A DNA stretch of 64,000 nt from Oceanospirillum sp048264105 (GTDB taxonomy: Bacteria > Pseudomonadota > Gammaproteobacteria > Pseudomonadales > Halomonadaceae), in assembly GCA_048264105.1 (NCBI GenBank), contig JBLXDJ010000004.1:1-64000 (forward strand), written 5' to 3'. Every line of letters starts with the position of its first letter. Within the stretch, counting starts at the first letter, position 1. Shown in pieces: positions 42,415-51,544 of this stretch. The position numbers and the translations under genes are program-made. The notes under the pieces were generated by a model. That model worked only from the letters and a program-made list of their open reading frames with translations, made no database searches and was not told the origin of the DNA.

Positions 42415-43572
42415 ATGCGTAACTTACAGTCCTGTATCAATATTGACGACCTGGCCCGTTTGGCGGCAAAAAAAGTGCCGACTCCGGTTTATGATTATGT
42501 GGAAGGCGGTGCGGATGATGAGGTGACCTTAGTCCGCAATACCGATGGCTTTCAGCGTTATCAGATTGTGCCCAGGGCGCTGCAGGATGTGAGTCATATC
42601 GACACCCGTACCCGAATTATGGGTGTGGCAACGGCACAGCCTTTTTATATCTCGGCCACAGGCTTTTCCGGCATGATGTGCCCGAAAGATGCCGAGCTGG
42701 CCGGTGCCCGTGCCGCCAGTCAATTTGGTGTTCCCTACACCGCATCAACCTTTTCCAACCGCTCTCTGGAGCAGATCTCTGCCTCAGCACCGGGAGACAA
42801 GTTCTTTCAGGTGTACGTACTGGATGATGATCAGCTGGCGTCTGATCTGAATCGTCGTGCCAAGGCGGCAGGCTTTAAAGCCATGGTGCTGACCATCGAT
42901 ACCATTGTGGGCGGCAACCGTGAACGTGACGCCCGCAGCGGCTTAAGTATTCCACCGACCCTGACGGTGAAATCGACGATTCAGTACATGATGCGGCCCA
43001 AATGGCTGTTTCAGTACATGCTGAGTGACGGGGCGAATATGGGCAACTTCCCCCATCTGCCCAAGGTCTCCATGGCGGACTCCAAAGCCTTTGTTGAGGC
43101 GATGAGTAAGCTGTTTAAAAAGGATCTGACCTGGGATGATGCCCGGAAAATGCTCGAAGAGTGGGGTGGCCCCTTTGCGATAAAAGGCATTATGTCGGCG
43201 GCAGATGCGGTTAAAGCCAAAGAGATCGGGGCCAGCGCTGTGATTCTGTCAAACCATGGAGGCCGTCAGCTTGACGGTACTCCGGCACCCATTGAGTTGG
43301 TGGAAGAGGTCAGAGCGGCTGTTGGCCCGGAGATGGAGATTATTGTTGATGGCGGTATCCGGCGCGGAACCGATGTGTTTAAAGCGCTGGCGCTGGGGGC
43401 GAACGCCTGCAGTCTCGGTCGTGCGTATGTACGGGGTTTATCCGCCGGTGGTGAAGCGGGCGTGACTAAAGCTCTTAACCTGCTGAAAACCGAGTTTGAA
43501 CGCTGCATGATTCTGGCGGGGTGCTCTTCGATTGACCAGATCGGCCCGGAGCATATCCGTAAGATCAGCTGA
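42415..43572 (+). CDS. FMN-dependent alpha-hydroxy-acid dehydrogenase (L-lactate type)
   Basis: A 385-residue flavoenzyme of the LldD/glycolate oxidase family. Key parts: YDYVEGGADDEVT, SATGFSGMMCPKDAELAGARAA, QVYVLDDD, the catalytic His in ILSNHGGRQLDG (about 282) and the FMN phosphate site DGGIRRGTDVFKALALGA. L-lactate is the most likely substrate, but (S)-mandelate or glycolate cannot be excluded. It stands alone; a separate FAD D-lactate/glycolate-type enzyme lies at 48.3 kb. Confidence 0.9.
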   Translation: MRNLQSCINIDDLARLAAKKVPTPVYDYVEGGADDEVTLVRNTDGFQRYQIVPRALQDVSHIDTRTRIMGVATAQPFYISATGFSGMMCPKDAELAGARAASQFGVPYTASTFSNRSLEQISASAPGDKFFQVYVLDDDQLASDLNRRAKAAGFKAMVLTIDTIVGGNRERDARSGLSIPPTLTVKSTIQYMMRPKWLFQYMLSDGANMGNFPHLPKVSMADSKAFVEAMSKLFKKDLTWDDARKMLEEWGGPFAIKGIMSAADAVKAKEIGASAVILSNHGGRQLDGTPAPIELVEEVRAAVGPEMEIIVDGGIRRGTDVFKALALGANACSLGRAYVRGLSAGGEAGVTKALNLLKTEFERCMILAGCSSIDQIGPEHIRKIS

Positions 43573-43824
43573 CGCTGTTGAAGCCGATATAACAGGGGGG
43601 CTTTTTCCTGTTATACCGGATGACTGAATGGTCGTGAAAACACGGCCATTCATCGCCTTAATGGAAACGGTAACCCCTTGATGGTTACAGTTTTATTTAA
43701 TCTGAGCTAACCTTGATCCATCTGCTGGACGGAACCTCCGAGCTCCGGTAAGTTTAGTATTTACTGATTCCGGCAGTGAACGACCCCTTAACGGTTCACT
43801 GCATTCGCCGCTTATGGATCAATT
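43573..43824. other. Hairpin-rich intergenic region before the GGDEF-EAL gene
   Basis: Four inverted repeats in 250 bases: TATAACAGG/CCTGTTATA (43588-43615), TGAATGGtCGTG/CACGgCCATTCA (43625-43652), GTAACC/GGTTAC (43670-43688) and GCAGTGAAC/GTTCACTGC (43773-43802). None has a T-run. The first may end the dehydrogenase transcript; the last lies 22 bases before the next start codon. Confidence 0.6.
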
Positions 43825-46128
43825 ATGGCGCTACTTCGCAAAAATATCTGGACGCTATTCATTCTGTTGTTTGCCGGTAGTCTGCTGTTTTTACTGGCGA
43901 CCTCTTATTACCGCTGGCTCGATATCCGGCAAGCCTATCAAACCGAACAGGAAAATCTGGTTGAGCTGGTCAGCAATGCCAGTCACTCGCTGTTTGTGAA
44001 TCAGGAGATCATTCTGGATGTTCTCGGTTCAGAGTTAACCAAAGATCCTGAGTTTCTTCATACCGTTAAAAAGATGCCGCTGCTGGATCAGTTGCTGGAG
44101 CTTAACCCCGCCATTGTTGGCTTCGGGCTGGCAACACCGGATGGCCGACTCACCTTTATCAGTTCTAACCTTGACCCGGAACGCCTGCCAAATCTGATGG
44201 AACAGGAAGCCAGCCGCGACTCTTTTAAGCAGGCGTTGGCATCGGACTCTATGGTGCTGGGGCGTACCTATTTTATGGACGCGCTGAATGAGTGGCTGAT
44301 ACCGATCCGTAAAGCGATTCGTGATGAGCAGGGCAATGTACTGGCGGTGATGACGGCGGGTCTTCGGATTAAAGGTGCTTCCCGTTTTTTCAGTAATCAG
44401 ATCCACATGGGCTCCTACAACCGTGTGTCTCTGATCCGTGCCCATGATTACTATCCTCAGTACCACTCCTCAGATGGTGAGGATATGGCGCTGGTGTACA
44501 CCCAGCCGGTCAAACAGGAGCCGATAAAGCGGGCGATTGAAAGCATGCTGAGGCAGTCCGGTATGACACTGGCGGCGCTGAAAGAAACCGAAGGCACGGT
44601 CTCTTTCCAGATCCGGACAGCGGGCTGGAAGAGTATCGGTGTCGCCCGTTTTGATAATAAATACCAGCTCTGGACCGTATCGGAAGTGAAGCTGACTAAG
44701 GTCTACGAAGACTTTTTTGAAAGCTTTCTCTACTACCTTGTTTTCTTTATTTTTGGCCAGCTGGTGATCTATCGCCTGTTCAGACTGATCGATGCTGCAG
44801 AAGAAGAGCGGCGTCAGTCTCTGATTCATCAGGCCAGTCATGATCCGCTGACTCAGCTGCGCAACCGCAGTTATCTGCAGATGCATCGGGATGAGTGGTT
44901 ACAGAATGAGAACTCGCCGGAGTTCAGTGTGCTGTTTGTCGATATGGATCACTTTAAAAGTGTGAACGACAGTTTTGGCCATGAGTTTGGTGATGAGGTT
45001 CTGAAGGAGCTGGCGAATCGTCTGAGGGCTAAAACACCGGATCAGGCGACGCTGATTCGTCAGGGCGGTGATGAGTTTCTGATCTTTGTTCACGAGACCG
45101 ATGACAAGGCGCTGCTGACCATCGCCAAGGCTATTATCAATGCGCTCTCCCGTCCGTATCAGGTGGGAGGCATTAACTTTACGCTGGGTGCCAGTATCGG
45201 TATCGCCAAGTACCCTTTACACGGCAGAGACCTGGACAGCCTGTTACGGGCATCGGATATTGCGATGTATGAGGCGAAGAAGCACAAAAACAGTGTGCGT
45301 ATCTTTGCCGATGAGATGCAGAAAGGCTATCTGCATAAGTTGGTTGTGGAGCAGGAACTGCGTAAAGGGCTGGATAACAATGAGCTCTTTATGGTTTACC
45401 AACCGCAGATCGACAGCGCCGGTAAACTCTATGGTGTTGAGGCTCTGGTGCGTTGGCAGAATGATCAGCTGGGCTTTATTCCGCCGGATCAGTTTATCAC
45501 CATCGCAGAGGCTTCCGGCCTGATGCCGCGTTTGGGTGATTTTGTTCTGCGTCGCTCACTGATCGAGATGAAGCAGATTCAGCAGGAAACCGGGCTGGAG
45601 TTTCATGTATCGATCAATGTGTCTGTGCGTCAGTTTATGCAGGCTAATTTTATGTCGCTGCTGCTGGATGCGATTGAGTCATCGGGTCTGAGTCAGGTCT
45701 TTATCTCTCTGGAGATCACTGAGAATCTCTTTATTGAAGATCTGGATTATATTCTGCCTCTGCTTCAGCAGATTCATGATATGGGCATACAGATCTCCAT
45801 GGATGACTTCGGCACCGGCTACTCATCCCTCAGTATGCTGCGTACTCTGCCGGTGGATGAGCTGAAGATCGATAAGAGTTTTGTCGACAACATTCTGAAT
45901 GATATTGCGGCCCGTAAGATGATTCAGAACATTATCGCCATTGGTAAAAACTACGAGATGGCGGTACTGGCGGAAGGGGTTGAGACTCAGGAGCAGGCGG
46001 ATATGCTGGCCCGCTTTGGTTGCGATCGTTTCCAGGGTTATCTCTACTCCCGGCCGCTGACGCCGGAAGATCTCAGAGAATATCTGCAGAACTATATTCC
46101 CCGATTACCCAATAAGCCGGTTTCGTAG
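43825..46128 (+). CDS. Membrane GGDEF-EAL protein with periplasmic sensor
   Basis: A 767-residue inner-membrane protein. Helix 1 about 9-30, a periplasmic sensor of about 260 residues (Cache-like in appearance), helix 2 about 297-316, GGDEF about 335-495 and EAL about 510-757. The cyclase site is intact (RQGGDEF at about 414) without an evident RxxD inhibitory site; the EAL site is intact (VEALVRW, INVSVRQ, EITENL, MDDFGTGYSS, KIDKSFV, EGVE). It could make or break cyclic-di-GMP. Its 3' end overlaps the convergent LuxR gene by 37 bases. Confidence 0.93.
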   Translation: MALLRKNIWTLFILLFAGSLLFLLATSYYRWLDIRQAYQTEQENLVELVSNASHSLFVNQEIILDVLGSELTKDPEFLHTVKKMPLLDQLLELNPAIVGFGLATPDGRLTFISSNLDPERLPNLMEQEASRDSFKQALASDSMVLGRTYFMDALNEWLIPIRKAIRDEQGNVLAVMTAGLRIKGASRFFSNQIHMGSYNRVSLIRAHDYYPQYHSSDGEDMALVYTQPVKQEPIKRAIESMLRQSGMTLAALKETEGTVSFQIRTAGWKSIGVARFDNKYQLWTVSEVKLTKVYEDFFESFLYYLVFFIFGQLVIYRLFRLIDAAEEERRQSLIHQASHDPLTQLRNRSYLQMHRDEWLQNENSPEFSVLFVDMDHFKSVNDSFGHEFGDEVLKELANRLRAKTPDQATLIRQGGDEFLIFVHETDDKALLTIAKAIINALSRPYQVGGINFTLGASIGIAKYPLHGRDLDSLLRASDIAMYEAKKHKNSVRIFADEMQKGYLHKLVVEQELRKGLDNNELFMVYQPQIDSAGKLYGVEALVRWQNDQLGFIPPDQFITIAEASGLMPRLGDFVLRRSLIEMKQIQQETGLEFHVSINVSVRQFMQANFMSLLLDAIESSGLSQVFISLEITENLFIEDLDYILPLLQQIHDMGIQISMDDFGTGYSSLSMLRTLPVDELKIDKSFVDNILNDIAARKMIQNIIAIGKNYEMAVLAEGVETQEQADMLARFGCDRFQGYLYSRPLTPEDLREYLQNYIPRLPNKPVS

Positions 46129-46931
46129 GCGATAGCGATCGCCTGAGGTTTATTATCCGCCTGCAGTTTTTTCAGCAGCGCTTTCAGGTAGGTACGAACG
46201 GTTTCCGGCTGCAGCGCCAGTATGGAGGCCGTTTCTACTGCCGACTTTCCCTTGGCCGCCCAGTAGAGGCACTCCTGCTCCCGTTTGGAAAGCAGCGGCG
46301 GACTGTCTTCGTTTTTCCTTAGCTGAGCAAACTCCGGTTGCAGACAGATATGAGCCAGCCGGTGCGTGCTGTACAGCAGGTTCGCCTGAGTCTGTTCCGA
46401 AAAGGGTGCCGGTTTCGGGTTGCTGCGGTGAGACAGGCAGGACAGGGCCACATACTCACGTCCTGGCAGATGAACCGGTGTTACGCACAGCTCCTGAAAG
46501 CCGTAATCGTAAAGTGCGCTCAGCCAGCGCTGATCGGCCATGGTCAGATGTTTGCTCTCTGATGATCCCCAGTTCTCAGGATGTGCCAGATCAAACCGCT
46601 GCGGCAGGGTGTGCTGCAGGGTGTGTTTCCAGGTGGGAGACAGACGATGGCTCAGCGGATTGTCATCGCTATGCTCGGTATGTTCCCGCCATTGTTTCAG
46701 CCAGTGCTGGTTGTCATTGCCCACCGTCACCAGAGGATACACCGGCCCCGGCGTGCGGTTTGGCAGCTCGCCAACAGGGGCGTAGATCAGGCTGCCCGTA
46801 TCAAAGCCGATACCTTTAACCAGCTGCTCCAGCGCTTTTTTGATACTGGTCAGCTGGTTCAGCTGCGGCCAGTCCGGCTGGTCGGTGTAATAGAGATACT
46901 GGGCGTTGCCGGAGTTTTCCTGAGACGACAT
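46092..46931 (-). CDS. LuxR-family transcriptional regulator
   Basis: A 279-residue protein with a C-terminal LuxR/GerE helix-turn-helix (LLSKREQECLYWAAKGKSAVETASILALQPETVRTYLKALLKKLQ, about 215-260). The N-terminal about 190 residues look like an autoinducer-binding domain fold (WLSALYDYGFQELCVTPVHLPG), but I cannot say that the ligand is an acyl-homoserine lactone; no synthase is nearby. Its ATG overlaps the TAA of the LysR gene (TAATG), so the two regulators are translationally coupled. Confidence 0.85.
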   Translation of the reverse strand: MSSQENSGNAQYLYYTDQPDWPQLNQLTSIKKALEQLVKGIGFDTGSLIYAPVGELPNRTPGPVYPLVTVGNDNQHWLKQWREHTEHSDDNPLSHRLSPTWKHTLQHTLPQRFDLAHPENWGSSESKHLTMADQRWLSALYDYGFQELCVTPVHLPGREYVALSCLSHRSNPKPAPFSEQTQANLLYSTHRLAHICLQPEFAQLRKNEDSPPLLSKREQECLYWAAKGKSAVETASILALQPETVRTYLKALLKKLQADNKPQAIAIAYETGLLGNRGI

Positions 46932-47884
46932 TATTGGCTGATCCCTTTTTCCTGAAGACAGTTGCGCACTACGTTACGCAACCAGTGAATACCGGGATCA
47001 TCAGCTTTGCGGCCTTCCCAGATCTGGCAAACATAGAGCGGATCAAACTCAATCGGCAGCTGATAAGCCTTGAGCGGAGAGTCCGGGCAGATCAGGCGGG
47101 CACCGTATTCGGTGATCACGGTGACCATATTGGTGCCGCTCAGAATAGCGGGCAGCGTCGCAATATAGGGCGTCTTGACCACAATCTTGCGGGTCATACC
47201 CAGAGAGATCAGTTTGCGGTTCACCAGAATCGGTTCATCTTCCCGATGTGAAAGAGCCACATGGGGCGGAGACAAAAACTCCTCAAGGGTCAGGCTCTCT
47301 TTATCACCATAAACACTTTCATCTGCCACACACATCAGCTGATCTTCATAGAGCTGTTCGTAGCTTGCGTTGTTCTGGGGCAGGTACTCAAACTGAGTGA
47401 TCGCCAGATCCAGTTCCTGTTCCTGCAGCAGCTTATAAGCGATTTCCGGGCTGGAGATCTTGGTATAGAGAATATTAAAGCTGATGCCCGGTGCCTGTTC
47501 ATTCACAGCCCGAACCAGATAGGGCACCAGCTCGCTGATCATGAAATCGGTGATCCCGATCCGAAACTCCCGCACCTCTTTTTCCGGATTGAAGCTGTGA
47601 CTGCTGGCAATCGCTTCATCCAGTTGCAGTAAGCCGGTTTCAATACGCTGAAACAGCCGGTTCGCCAGTGGCGTAGGCTGCATCCCTTCTGAGGTTTTAA
47701 TAAACAGCTCATCATCAAACTGGCTGCGCAGTTTTTTCAGAGCGTGGCTCATCGCGGGCTGACTGAGGCTGACGCGGTTTGCGGCGCGGGTCAGGTGTTT
47801 TTGCTGATAGAGGGCATGAAATGCCACCAGCAAATTCAGGTTTACCCGACTCAGGCGCTGGCTGAGGTTATGGCTGTCTGTCAT
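46931..47884 (-). CDS. LysR-family transcriptional regulator
   Basis: A 317-residue regulator. N-terminal winged helix LLVAFHALYQQKHLTRAANRVSLSQPAMSHALKKLRSQF (about 18-56), then the effector domain in two lobes (FRIGITDFMISELVPYLV). It is divergent from the FAD dehydrogenase gene 450 bases away, so it probably controls that gene and itself in response to a hydroxy acid or related compound (inference). Paired TTCGAA sites lie just upstream. Confidence 0.9.
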   Translation of the reverse strand: MTDSHNLSQRLSRVNLNLLVAFHALYQQKHLTRAANRVSLSQPAMSHALKKLRSQFDDELFIKTSEGMQPTPLANRLFQRIETGLLQLDEAIASSHSFNPEKEVREFRIGITDFMISELVPYLVRAVNEQAPGISFNILYTKISSPEIAYKLLQEQELDLAITQFEYLPQNNASYEQLYEDQLMCVADESVYGDKESLTLEEFLSPPHVALSHREDEPILVNRKLISLGMTRKIVVKTPYIATLPAILSGTNMVTVITEYGARLICPDSPLKAYQLPIEFDPLYVCQIWEGRKADDPGIHWLRNVVRNCLQEKGISQ

Positions 47885-48336
47885 GGGGTTTGGTCAGAAT
47901 GCAGTGATCTTATAAAGGGTGAGTTCGAATCGTTTTTATATTTCTATTTCGAATGATAACCATATCAGCTCTTCTGAAGGCCAGCTATAAAAAGTCCGAT
48001 TTGGTGCATCTCAGCGCCATAAAAGCGCAATTTATTCCGCCGGAAAGAGCCTGGCGGTTCAAAGTATAGATTTTTCCGGCAAATGTCATGATTTAATTAT
48101 TCGTTTTATGAATGACTGGATTCCAATAAATAATTTTTTTAGCGCAGGGTCTGGTTCTATTATCAGGTCATCCTATTGAGCTCTTTGAGCCTTTAAAACG
48201 AGCTAAGCCCGATGAATGCTGCCTGATACTGAGATCTGCCTGTTGCTGGGATTCGGTTGCTGATGATTCACGAGGCAAAGCCAGCGGAACGCTAAGCAAT
48301 AACAAAAGCCAGAAACACTGCAACCAGGAGCTGCCC
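47885..48336. other. Divergent region between lysR and the FAD dehydrogenase gene
   Basis: 452 bases, AT-rich in the middle (48060-48140). It contains two TTCGAA palindromes (47924-47929 and 47948-47953), 24 bp apart, and the ribosome site CAGGAG before the dehydrogenase. No gene is seen; the minus-strand frame at 48292-48975 is a shadow. Confidence 0.5.
47924..47953. promoter_or_regulatory. Candidate LysR operator
   Basis: Two TTCGAA hexamers with centres 24 bp apart, 40-70 bases before the LysR start codon. Typical position for autoregulation; the match to the general T-N11-A rule is not clear. Confidence 0.35.
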
Positions 48337-49776
48337 ATGACCTCTCAGGAGATCAACCCGTCTGTATCCGGCCAATCGGCCTCCCGTCATTATGCGGATG
48401 CCGCAACCCGAGCCGCTGTTATCGACCAGCTGACAACTCTGCTGGGTGATCGGGTGATCACCGCTCAGGCCGTGCGTGATCAGCACGGTCAGGGTGAAGA
48501 CAGCTACGGCTGTCAGGCACCGGATGCCGTTGTTATGGCGCACTCCAGTGAAGAGGTGGCTCAGGTGCTGGCACTTTGCTATCAGCATGCTGTGCCTGTG
48601 GTGCCTTATGGTGCAGGCAGCTCTGTTGAAGGTCATCTGATGGCGCTGGAAGGGGGGATCTCTCTGGATCTTTCCGAGATGAATCAGATTCTTGAAACCC
48701 ATGCCGAAGATCTGGATTGCCGGGTTCAGGCGGGTGTCACCCGTGAAGAACTGAATCAGGCGCTGCGTTATGACGGTATCTTTTTTCCGATCGATCCCGG
48801 TGCCAACGCCAGTATCGGCGGCATGGTATCGACCCGCGCCTCCGGCACCAATGCGGTTCGTTACGGCACCATGCGGGAAAATGTTATCGGTCTGACTGTG
48901 GTAACCCCTGATGGCCGCATTATTAAAACCGGTGGCCGTGCCCGTAAAAGCTCCGCCGGTTATGACCTGACCCACCTGTACACAGGCTCGGAAGGTACCT
49001 TAGGTGTGATCACCGAGATTCAGCTGCGTCTGCATCCTATTCCCGACACCATCAAAGCGGCCACCTGCCAGTTTGATGATCTGCAAAGTGCCGTGGATAC
49101 CGTGATCTCTGTGATGCAGTGTGCCATTCCCATCGCCCGTATCGAGCTGCTGAACGAACTGCAGATGCAGGCCTGTATCGGTTATTCCAAGCTAGAAGGC
49201 TTTGAGCCGAAAACCACCCTGTTTTTTGAGTTCCACGGAACCGCCGCATCGGTAGCCGAGCAGGTAGAGCTGGTGGAAGAGCTTGCCGCTTCTATGGGCA
49301 GCAGCGCTTTTAAGTGGGCAGAAAGTACCGAAGCCCGTAACGCCCTGTGGAAAGCCCGCCATCAGGCTTATTTTGCTGGTTTGTCCCTGCAACCCGGTGC
49401 TTCCGTGCTGACTACGGACGTGTGTGTACCGGTTTCCCGACTGGCTGAAGCGGTGCTGTTTGCTGAGCAGGAAGCGGTTGCTTCCGGTCTGACCTGCCCG
49501 ATTGTCGGTCATGTGGGCGACGGCAACTTCCATGTGCTGATTCTGCTGGATGAGAACGATGCGGAGCAGCAGGCCAGAGGCAAGGCGCTGTCTAAAGCGA
49601 TTGTGGCCAAAGCACTGGAGCTGGAAGGCACCTGTACCGGCGAGCACGGTATCGGTTACGGCAAGAAAGGCTACCTGCTGGAAGAACATGGTGAAGCGGT
49701 GGATCTGATGCGCAACCTCAAGCTGGCACTGGACCCGAAAGGCATCATGAACCCGGGCAAGATTTTCGATCTTTAA
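48337..49776 (+). CDS. FAD-binding D-lactate/glycolate-type dehydrogenase
   Basis: A 479-residue FAD_binding_4 / FAD-oxidase_C protein. FAD site VPVVPYGAGSSVEGHL (about 88) and IGGMVSTRASGTNAVRYGTMRENV (about 166), then GSEGTLGVITEI; the C-terminal catalytic domain has IVGHVGDGNFHVLI and TGEHGIGYGKKGYL. It is closest in style to D-lactate dehydrogenase (cytochrome)/GlcD. It lacks GlcE/GlcF partners here, which favours D-lactate. A TRAP binding protein gene follows after 155 bases. Confidence 0.9.
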   Translation: MTSQEINPSVSGQSASRHYADAATRAAVIDQLTTLLGDRVITAQAVRDQHGQGEDSYGCQAPDAVVMAHSSEEVAQVLALCYQHAVPVVPYGAGSSVEGHLMALEGGISLDLSEMNQILETHAEDLDCRVQAGVTREELNQALRYDGIFFPIDPGANASIGGMVSTRASGTNAVRYGTMRENVIGLTVVTPDGRIIKTGGRARKSSAGYDLTHLYTGSEGTLGVITEIQLRLHPIPDTIKAATCQFDDLQSAVDTVISVMQCAIPIARIELLNELQMQACIGYSKLEGFEPKTTLFFEFHGTAASVAEQVELVEELAASMGSSAFKWAESTEARNALWKARHQAYFAGLSLQPGASVLTTDVCVPVSRLAEAVLFAEQEAVASGLTCPIVGHVGDGNFHVLILLDENDAEQQARGKALSKAIVAKALELEGTCTGEHGIGYGKKGYLLEEHGEAVDLMRNLKLALDPKGIMNPGKIFDL

Positions 49777-49931
49777 CCCCTTTTTGGACAGATTTTTTTT
49801 GATAGAGCTTAAGGCAGCACCCTCTGCCTGAAACGGATCGGGCGGCGCAGACACTACCCCTGTTCAGCGTCCCCCGACCAATAAAAATCCTATAAAAATA
49901 TGCAAACCCTACGAATGCTGGAGCAATGATC

Positions 49932-51053
49932 ATGAGTCTGGAAAGACCAAACCCTGCAAAGAAATCAGTTTCAATCAAATCATGGGCTAAAACCCTGGGG
50001 CTGACCGCTGCTATGGCACCGGTTGCTCTGGCGGTGACAACCGCAGAAGCGGGTGACCGCCTGTTGCTGAAAACCCCGACCGCTTTCCCGTCAAAGCTAC
50101 CGGCAGTGGGCACACCGGTTGTTAAGCTGGCGGATATCCTCAACACCACCAGTGGTGGTGCCGTGCGCATGAAGATTTATGAGCCGGGCAAGCTGATTGC
50201 GCCTTCTGAAATTTTAGGGGCGGTATCGGCGGGTAAGGTCAACTCCGGTTTTGCCGCCTCGGCAAACTGGCAGGGCAAGATGCCTGCAGCGGCTTTCTTT
50301 ACCTCGGTGCCTTTTGGTCCGGAAGCCAGCGAATTTATGGCCTGGATGTACTACGGCAATGGCCGCAAGCTGCATCAGGAGATGTACGATACTTCCGGCT
50401 ACAACGTGCACGCGATCCCTTGCGGCATGATTCCCCCGGAAACCTCCGGCTGGTTCGCCAAGCCGATCAACACCGTTGAAGACCTGAAAGGCCTGAACAT
50501 GCGTTTCTACGGTCTGGGTGCCAACGTGATGGACAAGATGGGGGTTGGCACGGTTCAGATCCCACCGGCTGAGATCTTCAGCGCTCTGGAGAAAGGTGCC
50601 ATTGATGCGGCGGAATTCTCCCTGCCTCAGGTTGACCAGATGCTGGGCTTCCAGAAGATCGTTAAGTACAACTACTTCCCGGGCTGGCACCAGCAGACCT
50701 CCATGCAGGAGCTGCTGATCAACAAGAAGATCTGGAACAACATGAACGAGCAACAGCAGGCACTGGTTGAAACTGCCTGTAAAGCGGTTGTGGCTGACTC
50801 TCTGGCAGAAGGCGAAGCCAAGCAGTTTTCTGTTCTGGCCAATGCCAAGCAGAACGGTGTTGAGATCCGCTACTGGAGCGATGAGATCCTGAGCGCGTAC
50901 AACAAGGCCTGGAACGAAGTGGTTGAAGAGCAGAGTGCGAAAAACGAGTTCTTCAAGAAGGTGTGGACGGACCTTGATGGTTTCCGTAAGCAGTATGACC
51001 TGTGGGAAAAACACGCCTTCCTGCCCCGTGATACCTCAGGCGCAGAGCTTTAA
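49932..51053 (+). CDS. TRAP transporter solute-binding protein, DctP family
   Basis: A 373-residue periplasmic binding protein with a signal peptide (core TLGLTAAMAPVALAV ending at AEA). Family pattern: GKLIAPSEILGAVSAGKVNSGF, then NTVEDLKGLNMRFYGLGANVM and EIFSALEKGAIDAAEFSLP, with the conserved carboxylate-binding Arg in MRFYG. TRAP systems import 2-hydroxy and oxo acids with Na+. No DctQ/DctM genes adjoin, so it is an orphan or uses membrane parts elsewhere. GGAG is 8 bases before ATG 49932 and only 2 before ATG 49926, so I use the former. Confidence 0.88.
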   Translation: MSLERPNPAKKSVSIKSWAKTLGLTAAMAPVALAVTTAEAGDRLLLKTPTAFPSKLPAVGTPVVKLADILNTTSGGAVRMKIYEPGKLIAPSEILGAVSAGKVNSGFAASANWQGKMPAAAFFTSVPFGPEASEFMAWMYYGNGRKLHQEMYDTSGYNVHAIPCGMIPPETSGWFAKPINTVEDLKGLNMRFYGLGANVMDKMGVGTVQIPPAEIFSALEKGAIDAAEFSLPQVDQMLGFQKIVKYNYFPGWHQQTSMQELLINKKIWNNMNEQQQALVETACKAVVADSLAEGEAKQFSVLANAKQNGVEIRYWSDEILSAYNKAWNEVVEEQSAKNEFFKKVWTDLDGFRKQYDLWEKHAFLPRDTSGAEL

Positions 51054-51544
51054 CCCGGGCAGGTGCTAAGCCGGAATCCTCCCTGGTTTCGGCTTAACAC
51101 TCCGGCTAAAGCGCTGCACTGATGTTGCTTTGGTCTGTTGTCTTCCCGTTCTCAGCGGTTTCGCTGAGATCTGACAGACCGAAGAACTTTGACGGCTTGC
51201 ATGGCTGTCCCTTTTTGGCTGATGAATCAGTCCTATGACCTTGCCGGGGCTCTGCGAATGAGCACCGGCTTTTTTCGCTTTATCGCTATTTCTTGATCCT
51301 TTTATCCCTTTATTCCGTACTTTCCTGCCGTGATAACACCGCTCAGGCGACTTAAGATGTTGCTCATGCGTCTTTTGGCTTGGGCTGTCTGTATTTAGTG
51401 TCCGCTTTGCTCTATGTTGTCAGGTCAGTTTCCGAAGTAAAAAATGGCATCCGTGCTGATAAAATTTTGATATTTTTCAGATAGTTGTGACCCGTTGTAC
51501 CATTCATCGGGATTCATCACCTTATTCAGATTCAGGAGTGTGTT
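51054..51544. other. Intergenic region after the TRAP binding protein
   Basis: 491 bases. It holds a hairpin at 51065-51099 (CTAAGCCGGAATCC pairing with GGTTTCGGCTTA), a good terminator at 51243-51275, and the GNAT gene's upstream region. No gene is supported; the long minus-strand frame 51425-52129 is antisense to the GNAT gene. Confidence 0.55.
51243..51275 (+). terminator. Terminator downstream of the dehydrogenase-TRAP unit
   Basis: GCCGG-g-GCTC pairs with GAGC-a-CCGGC (loop TGCGAAT), followed by six T. It is about 190 bases after the TRAP gene, leaving a long 3' region. Confidence 0.8.

Noticed and set aside
49192..49854. Long minus-strand frame inside the FAD dehydrogenase gene
   Set aside because: The plus-strand protein is clearly real; codon bias of such genes produces long antisense frames.
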